64,000 nucleotides of DNA from Castanea sativa (GCF_040712315.1 NC_134015.1:20399614-20463613), one strand, 5' to 3'; counted from the stretch's first letter, positions 11,479 through 22,780 are shown. Notes: generated by a model from the letters alone, not told the origin. A program made the numbers and translations.

Positions 11479-13930
11479 ATGGGAAAATTCAAGTGTCTAG
11501 TTGATACCGCCGCTGGGATGGAAGGCTTTAGGGCCAAGTACCGTATTCCCAGCGACGTAGGGTTAAAATACTGCCCGGCAGAAGTCGTGGCCGGTTCTAG
11601 GAAAGAGGGAGAGGTTATCATCCCAATGATAGCCTTTATAGAGGGTGGGATGACCCTTCCAATGAGGCTGTAACTAGGAGTACCTTCGACCACGGTTGTG
11701 TCCCGTCAGTGCCTCCCAAACGTTTTTAGAGTTTTGGGTAGTGTAGATGCTACGAACGAGCGAGATGGGTTTAAACCTCACATGGCACGATGTCGTGTTT
11801 CTATATGAGTATAAACTTTCCAACGTAGGTTACTACATTAAGTCCGTTCTAGTGTCGTTAGGTTAATCTCACTGTCGCCCAAATCCAACAAAGGCATGAA
11901 GGACGACCACCTGATCGTCTGCAGGAAGCGGCACGACGGCTTCCCTTTGCCCGGTTGAGTGGGGGGATCTAGGTGCGATGCCGTAGGATTAATCTCCCCA
12001 TAACACAACTTCCTCTAACACACACAGAAATGCATATTCATACTTACTTAAACTTGTTAAATATACTGTGTGAATCGACCGAGGTTTGTTTGTTTTGATG
12101 TCTTTTTTGCGAGATAAGCAACACGTGCGTCCTCGTCGAGTCAACTGAACGTCGCGGATCTAAACCGAGTACTTCGCTCAGAGGTGTTCGTTAGCGAAGA
12201 CTTACAACTCCGGGGCTGCTCGTCTCGTTACGGGGTACACTCCCATTTCCTCGGACTTCCGGGGAGATAGAAAACGCCATAGTTGCGGGTGACCGAAGAC
12301 GAAGGAGGATAAACGTAGCTCGGCCCCACTTTACGGGACGACCGCGACCTCACGGACGCTCACAACACCGTTTTATACAACCGGCCAATAGCGGCGGTCC
12401 CCCTCGCGTGCACTCGCGAAGCAAGCTTGTCGTTCCGAGAAGAGCGAGGTGTCTTCTTCGCATACACTTGACGACGAGCTAGACCAATTCCATCTCGAAG
12501 ACACCGAGGGACCTCGCGGGAATCGGTTGTTGTACTTTCAGAACGAGGAAGAAGCCGCCGAGGCCTGCGGAATTGTATGGTTTGTGGTTGCCACTGCAGG
12601 GACGAATCCCGAAGAAGATATGGGAAGAATGCGAGGGTCTCCTCACCAATAGAGCCGCTAAGGTGGTAGAGAAAAAGACGGGGACGTCCCGAGTTCCCCA
12701 TCTTTACCACCTCCCCCTCCTCAGTGAACCAAAATTTCCGGCCGAGGATCCCCGAAGAAGAGAAAGGGGGATACGAGGGGACGACCAACAAGGACCCCGA
12801 AAACCACGACAACAACTCCCACCGGTTCGAGCGGCGAAGGTGGACAAAGGCAAGGGTAGGGCCCGCTCGGTTGAAATCGGGGAAATCGGGGACGAGGGCC
12901 GAGTGCGGCAGAGCACCGACCACCTGGTCCCCGATCTAAGGGCGGGACGGCGTGCCCGTCTCTGCCCGAGTCCGGTATAAGGGCGGTTGACAAGGCCATG
13001 CCCACCACTTTGGCCGAAGTGTTGGAACGCCTCTCTGTGCCAAAGGACATGGAGACCTTGGAAAAAATGGGCCGACCACAACTATTCCTCTCGCTAAAAA
13101 GAGACTTAGCGGCGGTAAGTTTTTTTTTTTTTTTTTTAGGAAGATTCCACCTTTAACAATATTTATAAGTTTGTTTACTATTCCTAATTCTATCACACTT
13201 TGTTGCGGGCCATTCGGGAGGTCTTTGTAGCCGAGAAGTTCATAGAAGACACTCGGAAGATAGCCAGAGCGAGCTCGAAATCGGGATGGAAGGCGAGAAG
13301 TCCTTGGGCACGGCCCTTCTTGAGAACGAAAAGCTTACCTCGGAAGTGGGTGAATTTGTGAGGAGAGAGAAAAATGGGGTCGAGTCGAACTTGAAGACCA
13401 TGAAGACCCGGATAGAAGGACAGCGCAAGCTCCTTGGCGAAAGAGATGAAGAGCTCTCCCAAGCTCAAAGGGAGTGCTCGGATGCGAAAAAGGAGCTGGC
13501 GTTGATGAAGGAAGAAGCCGGCTCCTTCCAACTCACTCTTCAAGCTACGCAAGCGGGCGAGTTTCGAAGAAGGGGTAGCAACCACAGGAGGAGCGACGGA
13601 GGGAGTTCGCGGCTTTATGCCGGGAATCTTGTCAAAGTATGGGGGGAAGCTTTAAACGTAGCGGGAGTTCCTCATCTTCGGATCCCAAGGAAGTCAGAGA
13701 CGTTGGCTTCCCCGAAATACGGAAGATTGAAGAGGCTCTGCTGCCACTCACCCACGAGACAACTCTTCTGCTCTACCTCCGGTGGTCCCACGGCAAATTC
13801 CTGATCCTACGGAACCTTCGGTTCCAACAAAGAGAAGGAAGGAGGAGGGGATGCGAGAGAAGGACTTGAGCCGGATAGTGGAACCCAGCGTCCTTCCATC
13901 GAAGACGAGATAAGGGAAAGCAAGTCTTGA
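11479..13930 (+). pseudogene. antisense extra gene of the Tat element (aORF), decayed
   Basis: This gene runs opposite to gag-pol. It begins near 11479 with an open stretch of 64 codons containing FRAKYRIPSDVGLKYC and MIAFIEGGMTLPM. The homologous reading continues through frameshifts, with LPNVFRVLGSVDATNE near 11710-11760 and LPKSNKGMKDDHLIV-like words near 11876-11920. A later block near 12115-12200 reads like KQHV..NVADLNRVLRSEVFV. Candidate introns are a donor gtaagt at 13115 followed by poly-T and a degenerate acceptor before 13208, and another ending near 12110. The 3' part (13202-13570) is rich in K, E, Q and R and predicts a coiled coil. The protein's function is not known to me. Such antisense ORFs are reported in Tat-lineage elements. 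Confidence 0.65.
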
Positions 13931-14470
13931 CTCCCTTTGTTTGGAGTTGAGAAAGGCAGAGGGCACCGAGTACCTCGGCAAGACCCCCTACAAAAGCTTA
14001 GGATCTATCTTTAGGACTTCTCTTTTTCCATATTTGAATTATATATGTAATGTATATTTGACTGATTAATGAAGAACAATTTCATTTGCCTTTCACTTGG
14101 GTTGTATCTGTTTTTACTTTATTCTTTTTGTACTTATTACAGAAGTTTCTCTGAGTAAATAAATCTAACTCCAAGGATTGCACAACCATAACTTTCACAT
14201 AATCACGCGCATATTATTAAAGATTTAATAAAAGGTGACATGGTTAATATATTTGAACAATGCCTCGATTAAAAAGAAGAGAGGACCTCATATAACAATT
14301 AAACCCTTATAATGCATAACACTGTTTCTAGTAGGATGTAAGATCCGAGGACCATTCCTTACACAAAGTTGCTTAACACTTAAAGATATAAAACCTAAGA
14401 TCCGAGTTTAATAAACAGTAACGCATTAACATCCAGGCATAGTAAGGAGATAGCTTTGACCAAAGTTGTA

Positions 14471-14935
14471 ACTTCAAATGTTAATTTTCCCAAAGTAGGA
14501 GGTCCGAGGACCCGACATAACTAAGGTTCTGTTTAACAAATGATAAGACATCAATTTCCACAAGGTTGGTGGTCCGAGGGCGACACTTAACCAAGTTTCT
14601 GTTTGATTCTTTAGAACAGTAACTTCAAATGTTAATTTTCCCAAAGCAGGAGGTCCGAAGACCCGACATAACTAAGGTTGTTTAACAAATGATAAGACAT
14701 CAATTTCCACAAGGTTTGTGGTCGAAGGAATTTGCACTTAACCAAGTTTAAGTTTGTTTGATTCTTTAGAACGGTAACTTCAAATGTTAATTTTTCCAAA
14801 GCGGGAGGTCGAAGACCCGGCATAGCTAAGGTTCTGTTTAACAAATGACAAGATATCAATTTCCACAAGGTTTGTGGTCCGAGGACTGCACTTAACCAAG
14901 TTTCTGTTTGATTCTTAAAAATGATAGCTACGAGC
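14471..14935. repeat. ~150-bp tandem repeat block inside the Tat element
   Basis: Three copies begin with acttcaaatgttaatttt at 14471, 14622 and 14777, giving periods of 151 and 155 bp. Each copy includes two related halves with ggtccgagga-like boxes and caatttccacaaggtt. A degenerate fourth copy may lie before 14471. The block sits between integrase and the antisense gene, where Ogre/Tat elements are known to carry tandem repeats. Confidence 0.85.
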
Positions 14936-15049
14936 ATCAGAGCTACTCATAACTTTGAAATATTAACTGACAAAAGCTCATTTCATTAATAATAATACCT
15001 TCTAAGATTATTTACATTCCATGGACGTGGTACAATTCGTTCGTCTAGG

Positions 15050-16225
15050 TCGACTAACCTATACGACCCTATGCACTCTATGAAACAATGCGATAGGGGC
15101 CTTCCCGGTTGGGTCCCCGACTTACCCTAAGTGGGTTCTTAGAAGTGCCTACAACTTTCCTTAGTACAAGATCACCGTCGCGAGTGATCTTAGTTTCACG
15201 TGGGCATCATACCCTCGTTTTAGCTTACGGTGATAATAAGCCAATCGGACCAAAGCTACCTCACGCCGTACCTCAAGTAAATAAAGATCCTTTTCTAGGA
15301 GTCTTTTATTATTCTCTGTGCTAAAAGAACTCGACTTAAAAGTAGGAAAACCATATTCCCGTGGTATCCTTTGCCTCGGCACCATAAGTCATAGAGAATG
15401 GCGTTTCTCCGGTGGACTGCGCGGTGTGGTCCGATGCGTCCACGGGACATGAGGGAGCTCTTCCTACCCATCTGCCTTTCGCATCGTCCAACCTCTTCTT
15501 GAGCCCGTTGACTATGACCTTGTTAACGGCCTCGACTTGTCCATTTCCTTGAGGATAAAGGCGGGGTGGAATATCTTTTTTTGATACTCATGTCACCACA
15601 ATACTTCCTAAAAGCCTTACTATCGAACGGGCCCGGACACCATTGTCGAGGAGATGAGTGTGTGTGGTATTCGAATCTAGTGACGATGTTTTCCGGAACG
15701 AACTTCTTGGAGTCAACATCTCTAATATTTGCCAAGGGCTCGGCCTCAACCCACTTAGTGAAATAGTACTGATTTCCCACGAGAAGCCATCTTTTGTTTC
15801 CGGCGGCCCTCGGAAATGGCCCTACAATGTCCGAAGCCCATTGTGCGAAAGGCCAAGGGCCGAGAGAGGGTTGAGAACCCCTCGAGTTGGTGAATATTAG
15901 GGGCAAACCTGCGACATTGATCACATTTTTCTGGCATAGTCACGAGCCTCCCTCTGCATATTGGGCCACCAATAACCTTGAGTCGGGGCTGCATGGGCTA
16001 AGGACCTTCCCCCAGTGTGGCTCCCACAAATTCCCTCATGCGGTTCCTCCGTGTGAGTCTGTCGATTCGGGGTGCACACACGACAAATACGGTCTGAAAA
16101 GGATCGCTTGTATGCTTCGGGTCCTCGGACAACCGGAAACGCGGCGCCTTTCCGACGTATTTTTTTCTGCTTCGGCCATCCTCGGGAAGGATGTCATTCT
16201 TAAGAAAGGATATGATCGAGTCCAT
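15050..16225 (-). pseudogene. Gypsy integrase remnant
   Basis: Integrase would insert the cDNA into the chromosome. Minus-strand fragments show the zinc-binding region (about 15940-16225, with words like KCDQCRRFAPNIH), then the core domain start WASDIVGPFPRAAGNKRW and YYFTKWVEAEPLANIRDV (about 15710-15850). DSKAFRKYCGDMSIKKRYSTP follows near 15580-15640, and a C-terminal part VRREVALVRLAYYHRKLKRGYDAHVKLR near 15175-15260. The expected core catalytic D,D-35-E cannot be read in one frame because stops and frameshifts interrupt it. Confidence 0.8.
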
Positions 16226-16412
16226 CCAGCTAGGTCCAAGCCTTATTAGATAGATGCGAGGTGCGTCGGTAACGACAACAGAGGGTTTTAGTAAATCCTG
16301 AACGAGGATAACCCTAGGTAAACCTTGAGCCGAGGTAGTTGCGAGCGTGGCTAAGGAGTCTGCATGGGTGTTTCCGCTCCGAGAGATATGGGTTAAGGCG
16401 AAGGAACCAAAC

Positions 16413-16890
16413 TCAGTTTGCGCGTTTGATACGGGCCAAATATTCTTGCATTCGGGGTCTCAGCCTCCATGGTCCCGTGACTGGCCGACCACCGAGTTGA
16501 GAGTCCGAGAATACATGGATTTCCTTACCACCCATCTTAAGTACCATCTGCATGCCTACCAAAGCTTGCTTCATATTCGGCCTCGTTGTTAGTAGCGAGA
16601 AGGCCAATCTTAAAGATTTTTCAAAGACAATTCCTTCGGGGGACATTAGAACGAGTCCAATACCGGATCCTCTCGATTAGCGGCCCCATCCACGTACACT
16701 TCCCAAATCGGAGACACGCGGCTACGATTGCCCCCAGCTGATTTTTCACCGTGTGGGCCCTCTTTCGAGTTTCTTCCGGCAACGACTCGGCAAATTCCGC
16801 TACCGAGGTCAGCGAGGACGGCCGCTGCCGAGGTGCGAGGCTTGTATTTAACATCAAAAGCCCCCGGATAGTCCCCCACTTCGCTACCCT
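16413..16890 (-). pseudogene. second (archaeal-type) RNase H remnant
   Basis: After the ordinary RNase H comes a second RNase H-like domain. The minus strand reads FDVKYKPRTSAAAVLADL near 16800-16855, WEVYVDGAANREDPV near 16650-16700, SPEGIVFEKSLRLAFS near 16600-16645 and LVGMQMVLKMGGKEIHVFSDSQL near 16490-16560. The YVDGAAN and FSDSQL boxes are metal-binding aspartate regions of RNase H. A dual RNase H of this type is known from Tat-clade Gypsy elements and is the strongest clade marker here. Frames are broken. Confidence 0.75.
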
Positions 16891-16905
16891 TCTGAGTAGT
16901 CGGTG

Positions 16906-17300
16906 CTACGCGGCACGCCTTGAGGGGCAAGCGAGTCGAACAACCACCGTGTGAGGCCAGAAAATAGTGGGAAGCTTTGCGTGGCATGAACCACGGCCAA
17001 GCGCTTTTTCTAAAGGTTGATAACGCACTTCCGCATCACCTAAAGACTTACTAACATAATATACCGGTCTTTGCACCCCGTCATCATCTCTTATCGGGAC
17101 CGAGTGGACCGCGTGGATGGCCACGGCCGGATAAGCAAACAAAATCTCATGTGCCTCCGGACGAGACGGGAATGGGTGGGCGAGAAAGATATTGCTTGAG
17201 CCGTTGAAAAGCTAACTCACGGTCCTCGGTCCATTGAAACCCTTTCCACTTATTCAACGGTTGGAAGAAAGGGCGACACCGGTCCAGTGGCCGAGATATG
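16906..17300 (-). pseudogene. Gypsy RNase H remnant
   Basis: The minus strand reads RDDDGVQRPVYYVSKSLGDAEVRYQPLEKAL near 17000-17090, the usual Ty3/Gypsy RNase H text (VYYVSK.L...E.RY...EK). It then has KLPTIFWPHTVVV near 16940-16975. Upstream (17160-17300) lie fragments of the RT-RNase H connection. Stops and frame changes are present. Confidence 0.75.
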
Positions 17301-17399
17301 AATCTATTCAAGGCAGCAATCATTCCGTTAACCTGGATTTCTTTTGGGTTACGAGGAGGCGCAAATACTGAATAGCCTTCCTTGCACCGGATTTACCTC

Positions 17400-18206
17400 T
17401 ATGCCTCTATGAGTAATCATATATCCCAAGAACTTTCCGGACCCTACGGAAAGAGCACTTTGAGGCATTGAGGCGTAATTTGTACTTTCTCGGTATACGA
17501 AAAGTGTCGGCCGGATCTCTCACGTGTGAGGGTATTGCTTTGCTCTTCACCACCATATCGTCAACATATACCTCAGCGGTTTTCCCCATTTGTTGTTCGA
17601 ACATTCGGGTCATCATTCTTTGATAGGTAGCCCCGGCATTCTTTAAGCCGAATGGCATGACTTTGTAATGATAATTCCCCGTCTCGGTGTAATGAAGGCA
17701 GTTTTCTCCACAGTCCTCAATGCTAAGGGAATCTGGTGGTAACCACGGAAGGCGTCCAAAAAACTCATCGAGGATGTCCAGAACGATGGCATCCACCGGT
17801 TGATCAATATGTGGCATTGGGAACGAATCTTTAGGACGAGGCCTTGTTCGGATCGATTGAAGTCCACACATACCCTCCACGTTCCATTCTTCTTTTTCAC
17901 AACAACCATATGAGCCAACCACTCGGGGTAGAAAACCTCCTTGATAGCACCAGCCCTTTTAAGCTTAAGAACCTCTTGCTTCACAGCCTCGGAATGTTCC
18001 ATGGAGGACCGCCGAGGTGGCTGCCTTCTCGGAACGACGAGTGGATTGACATTTAAGTGATGACAAATGAAGCTCGGATCAACGCACTTTGGAGCTTCAT
18101 AAGGATCCCACGCAAAAACATCAACATTGTCCTTCAAAAATTCTAACAATTCCCTCTTCTCTTGATGTGGCAAGAGTACAGGCCTTGGAAGAACCTCTCG
18201 GGTCAT
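17400..18206 (-). pseudogene. Gypsy reverse transcriptase remnant
   Basis: This domain copies the element RNA. The minus strand from 18206 reads LLEFLKDNVDVFAWDPYEAP, then VKQEVLKLKRAGAIKEVFYPEWLAHMVVVKKKNGTWRVCVDF (18 kb to 17.87 kb). After a frameshift, HYKVMPFGLKNAGATYQRMM and the catalytic YVDD box (YVDDMVVKS, about 17545-17572) follow. The YVDD box itself is intact. The enzyme is broken by frameshifts near 17850 and near the 3' end. Confidence 0.85.
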
Positions 18207-18392
18207 CGGCTACTGGAAACTTCTCCAACCTCTCACAATATGTATCCTCCCCTGTCACCATCCCAGATGAACCAGGAGCAGTTAATTGCTATAATTCCTT
18301 AGTGACCAGGGCCGAAGATTCGGCCTCCGTCTCGATGCGGGACGAGCGGCCGATATGCCTTTGCCCCAGCCTTGATTGGGCCGAGGACCTCT

Positions 18393-18713
18393 TCACATTC
18401 CCCTGAGGGAATTTAACCTTAACATGCAAGGTAGATGAGACGGCTCAGAGCGTGCGGCCATGGCAGCGAGGATGGGCTGTGTACGGAGAGTACGCATCGG
18501 CCACGATAAAGTCCACCTCGGCCGTTTCGGCCCGGATTGAGCAGGCGAGCGAATCTGTCCCTTCGGCACAACGGCTCTCCCCTCAAAACTTATGAGCGGC
18601 GAATCATAAGGAGTAAGATCTTCCAACTTCAACCTTAACCCCTTGAATAGATCGGGGTACATGATACGCACCGCCTGCACGGTCATCATCGCTCTTCTCA
18701 CATCATAGTTCAC
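18393..18713 (-). pseudogene. Gypsy protease-region remnant
   Basis: The minus strand reads VQAVRIMYPDLFKGLRLKLEDLTPYDSPLISFEGRAVVPKGQIR, the segment that normally follows the D-[ST]-G-[AS] active site in Tat-type proteases. The aspartate-glycine active-site text before IMYPDLFKG has been lost or altered (it reads AVR). It lies between gag and RT as expected. Confidence 0.65.
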
Positions 18714-20276
18714 TATCTGAGGGTGACCACAAGAGCATCGTCGTGGGGCTGAATAGTCCCTACCTTATCCTCCTCGGAGAAACCTAGGACGGGCGAGGTG
18801 CCCTTCAACCTCTTCGGCCTGCTACCCACATCCTCGACTTGAGGATGGGAAACCGCCATCACCCTAGTGGGACTGAGTCGGTCCTGCGAGTGCGGCGAAG
18901 ATAACATTAATTGTTCCCAACGCGGGCGAGATGAATTGTTCCTCTGGTTGTTTGAACCAACTTGACCGGCCTGCCCGGTGGGTGACACAAGTTCTTGCTT
19001 CAACTTTCCCTCCTTGACGAGTACTCTAGATGGTTCCACGAGGAGCCGGTTCTCGGTAGTGTGGCCTACATCTGATGAGTAACGACGAAAGAGATTTTGG
19101 TTTCTTTTCGCGGGGTCCCTGCCATCTTGCACAGCCATCGAAGAAAGGCTCTTTACGAACTTTCTCTAGTAGCGTGATACCTTGGTTCTCGGAACACACG
19201 GTATTCTGACTGAGGTCTTTGCCGAGCCGGATTGCCGAAGTAATCCTCCTCCCGGCTTGTTGTTGTGATATCTGTCGGACACAGAAATCCCTTCTCTCTG
19301 CGGGATAACCTTCTCCTTTCCTTTCCCCTGCTGCTGGTCTTCCTCTACCCTTTTGTACTCATCAATACGATCCATAAGGCGGCGTACATTGCGGACGGGC
19401 TTTTTCGTCAAAGACTTTCTTAGGTCGTGATCAGTACGAAGACCCACCTTAAAGGTATTAAGCGCCACCTCATCAAAGTCGCCATCTATTTCATTAAACA
19501 TCTCCCGGTATCGGTCGGAGTATGCTTTCGAGCGTCTCCCTTCCTTCATGGCCATGGATAGCAACGAGTCCAATGGCGGGGACCTCTGCTACACGTAATG
19601 AACCGCGAAGCAAATGCCCCTGCTGACTCCCCGAATGAGCCTACGACCCGATTTGAGAGGCAGTTAAACCATCTCATAGCCACAGGTCCCAAGTGGAGGG
19701 GAAAACCTTACACATCGGGGTCTCGTTGTGAGAGTGCCTTTGCCATCCTGCGGTTGAAGTGACTCACGTGCTCCAGGATCGGTCCGGCCATTATAGATGG
19801 TAAAGGTGGGGTGAGTGAACCTCTGGGAAGCCTCCCCCTCTCGATCCTCCGTGAAACGGAGATTTAGAGAGTTGGTGTAACGCCTGCTCATGGTATCGTT
19901 GCCTAGGCCCCTAGAACGAAGTTTCTTACGTACGCGGGTTGGCTGGTCGTCCTCCTCACGGAGGATGTTGCGGCGCGTGGGGGAACACGACCTTGAAGCT
20001 GTAGCCAACTCCTATCCTTCTCGAAGAAGAACTAGACGAGGACGGGGAAACCTTACGTTTAGCACGGCGCGACTTCCTCTTCCAAACGATTGATTTCCTT
20101 ACGCATGGATTTAGAACCCTCATCGTGGGTAGTGCTACCCCCACCGGAGTATGGCTAGCCCATGGGTATTACGTATGGACGCTTCCATCACGATCCCTAC
20201 GATGTTCAAGACGTTCGAAATGATCTTAGGTTGTGATCCTTGTGACTGCGCATGGTGAGAGCCTAAGCTTGCCATA
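18713..20276 (-). pseudogene. Gypsy gag remnant
   Basis: Gag would form the particle and package RNA. Starting near 20276 the minus strand has MASLGSHHAQSQ. It then has DPEVRKKLRSRG-like text and FTHPTFTIYNGRTDP (about 19780-19830), and SDRYREMFNEIDGDFDEVALNTFKVGL with RKSLTKKPVRNVRRLMDRIDEYKRVEEDQQQGKGKEKV (about 19300-19520). This is the retrotransposon-gag pattern of Tat elements. A basic region follows. Several frameshifts are present, and I saw no clear zinc knuckle. Confidence 0.75.
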
Positions 20277-20302
20277 ATATTCCTACCTCTTCTAGACTAG
20301 AT

Positions 20303-20320
20303 TTCCCAGAGACGGCGCCA
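20303..20320 (-). promoter_or_regulatory. primer binding site of the Tat element
   Basis: Two bases inside the 5' LTR, the minus strand reads tggcgccgtctctgggaa. The start TGGCGCC and its position fit a plant Gypsy primer site. The primer tRNA is uncertain; the TGGCGCCGTY start resembles sites assigned to tRNA-Asp-like primers in other plant Gypsy elements. Confidence 0.7.
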
Positions 20321-20322
20321 AT

Positions 20323-21070
20323 TGTAAGTGCACAATTGCACCTGGTCCCAGAACGATTATGGGCTCGGGCCAATGAGCCTTAAACAATATGAATTTGTAG
20401 AGTGTGGGCTTGAAACCCGGGTTAGAAGCGTGTGAGGATTAAATGACAAACTAAAGATTGCAAGTAATTGGAAACAACTAGGACTATCGTAAATCAGCGT
20501 CCTCGGATGTCAAGCGAGAGTTGTTCTTATATTATATCTTTCTCTTTGTTTCTTTTTCTTTTTAGGTTACAAAAAGTCCGTCCCCTTTTTGTCTTAGATT
20601 GCTCTTGAAATACTACTCTATTGAATACTTTGTACACGTGGTGCCTCACCTCCCCCTGAGCCTAGATACTTCTTTTCTCAGTGCCTTTGAATCGTAACCA
20701 GAATTTTCTCTTCCTTTGTTCGGGTGTCACTTCCCCATAAATGCGGCCAGGGTGGTAGGTGCAGGGTCTTTAATGTGGAGGTAGCAGCCTTTATCTTTGA
20801 CATTTCTTCAACACCGGTGCTTCTGGGGCGTTCTAGGGTTCACCCCTTTTAACCATTGGCCTTAACCGTGTCATCCCCTAATTTTTACTATGAAATCCCG
20901 AGTTCTTCGGTGTTCATCCGAGGGTAAGTTCACCCTCGGCTGGATCCTCGGATCCTCGGCGTATGGGCCGACCCATAGTACTAACAAATTCTAAACCCAG
21001 GAGCAGGTCGGCCTTCCTTAACACGGCCCAAAAGGCCCACATTTCCATCAGGATCTTTTTACCCCCCACA
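20323..21070 (-). repeat. 5' LTR of the Tat element
   Basis: 748 bp, plus-strand start tgtaagtgcacaattgcacc and end ttaccccccaca, followed by the caagc duplication at 21071-21075. Compared with the other LTR there are about 30 differences by eye, including several 1-3 bp indels. Confidence 0.9.
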
Positions 21071-21075
21071 CAAGC

Positions 21076-21261
21076 TAAACCACATATGAGTTTACTGTAA
21101 TTACCCTTTATAATATAATTGACCCCCTTTTCAAATTTAATTTTACTTCACAAAATTTTAAAAATAGTATGATCATTATCTTGTAAGTAGTGATCCGTCT
21201 AGGGCTGATCCTTTCTTTAAAAAAGACTAATTATGTAACAAACTCCATAGTGTTACTAATA
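21076..21261. repeat. tandem duplication, copy 2, right part
   Basis: Continuation of the copy that begins at 10161. It matches 9970-10160 (for example ggtgatccgtctagggctga, with one base changed, and ttatgtaacaaactccatag). Together with 10161-10215 it restores a full second unit. Confidence 0.8.
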
Positions 21262-22780
21262 TCAACCCTATTAATATTTTTGTTATCTTGACTATAATAT
21301 ATTTAAACTTTGTAACTCCTTTTTTTTTTGCTACTTAATTTATTAATTTTTGGGTTATATATATATATTTTCTTTCAAGTTTAATTTTAAAAAATCAACT
21401 TTTTTAAAAATGTAGTTTTGGTGAGTAAAACATAATTTGAGTTATTTTCATGTCAAATTGTTTAGTTTACAATTTTTCTCTCATAGTCATAATCAACAAG
21501 TTATCTTTTTTTTTTTTTTTTGGTCATCATAGTTGATTTTTTATATATATATTTTCTTATGGATTTGGATTATATGTCAAATACGATATGATAACATAAT
21601 TTTGTTTATATAAGTCACTTTATGATAGCTTTTGGCTTTGGAGTCACAAAATTTCTACAAGATTTAGTACACCTTGATAGATAATTAACTTGAAATATAT
21701 ATATATATATATATTTTTAAATCATTTTGTGTTCTCTTTTATTTATATTTTTTGAACAATATATAGATGCAAGTTTTATTTTTCTGGTATTCATTTAATA
21801 TTGATCCTTTGTTGGGATTGCAAATACCACTGTCTCAAAATTAAACCCCATGCCCTTAGAAATCCCATTTCTTGGGGGTAATAACCGTGGCTTTAAAAAC
21901 TGGCATGGTCAAAGAACTGATTTTGGCCCTAATTCCTAATTTTCACCGGTTTTGGAGGATTTTACTAAACTAAATTGATGCTCAGTTCCCGACTAAACCA
22001 GCTAGTCTGGTCCAATTTTTAAAATAGTGGTAATAACCCTCGTGTTTAAAATTCTCAAGATTGTAAAATTCTATTCGTAATGCATATTATTTTCAATTCT
22101 TGGAGTTAAATTCCTCTTGCATAAAATTACCAAGATCTTAGAATTAAAACCTTAATTATTAGAAATCCCATTTCTAGGGGTTAAAACCCTTGTGATTAGA
22201 ACCAAGATCTCAAATATTAATCCCGAGTGCTAATTGTAGAGACTAGAGAGTGAAAAGTTCTAACAAATCACAAATTGCCACTTCATGCCATTAAGTCCAC
22301 ATAGTACGCTTAAAACAACCAATTATAAGGTGCCCTGTACTAATTAGTGTGCCCCACTGTCATTATTCAGAGAACACTAGAAATATTTTAAGTGTCATTG
22401 AATAGAAATCACAAAGAATTCGTAAGAGCCAACCATATGTCCACATGTATTGATATTTTTAATTTATAATGACACAAGCGACTAAAAAAATGATGTCATA
22501 TTTTCCTTAGAGAACAAGATATAAATGTTCATCCATTTAAATTATGACACATGTAATCAATTAGAGTAGTCATGTGTCATCACATTGTTAGTATATAATA
22601 GTGATGGGTGATCACACCATAATATGATGCACCCTCACTCATGCAATGACCCCCACTTGGTAGATGATGTTGCTTCACCTATCTACTGAAGGAATTAATT
22701 CAATGTTAAAGTTAGTTATTTATTGAAGAGTCATGTTTCTTAAATACTATACATCTCTTGGTAAACAAATATATCTCTTC
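21262..22780. other. AT-rich intergenic DNA, no gene seen
   Basis: No open frame of interest. It contains poly-T runs (21508-21522), short (TA)n runs (21359-21370, 21697-21712) and repeated phrases like gaaatcccatttctNggggt near 21858 and 22160. A word shared with 61481, tgatcacaccataatatgRtgc, is at 22609. Confidence 0.6.

Larger units (their letters stand above)
10216..21070 (-). mobile_element. Ty3/Gypsy LTR retrotransposon, Tat lineage, decayed
   Basis: A full-length 10.86-kb element with two LTRs, a perfect caagc duplication (10211-10215 and 21071-21075), and a PBS and polypurine tract in minus-strand order. Minus-strand domains run gag, protease, RT, RNase H, a second archaeal-type RNase H, then integrase. 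Between integrase and the downstream LTR lie a tandem-repeat block and an extra gene on the opposite (plus) strand. RT-RH-INT order is Gypsy. The second RNase H and the antisense extra gene are known traits of the Tat clade (Tat, Ogre, Retand, Grande types). All frames are broken by stops and small indels, so it is non-autonomous now. The two LTRs differ at roughly 30 sites by eye in about 750 bp. Confidence 0.9.
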
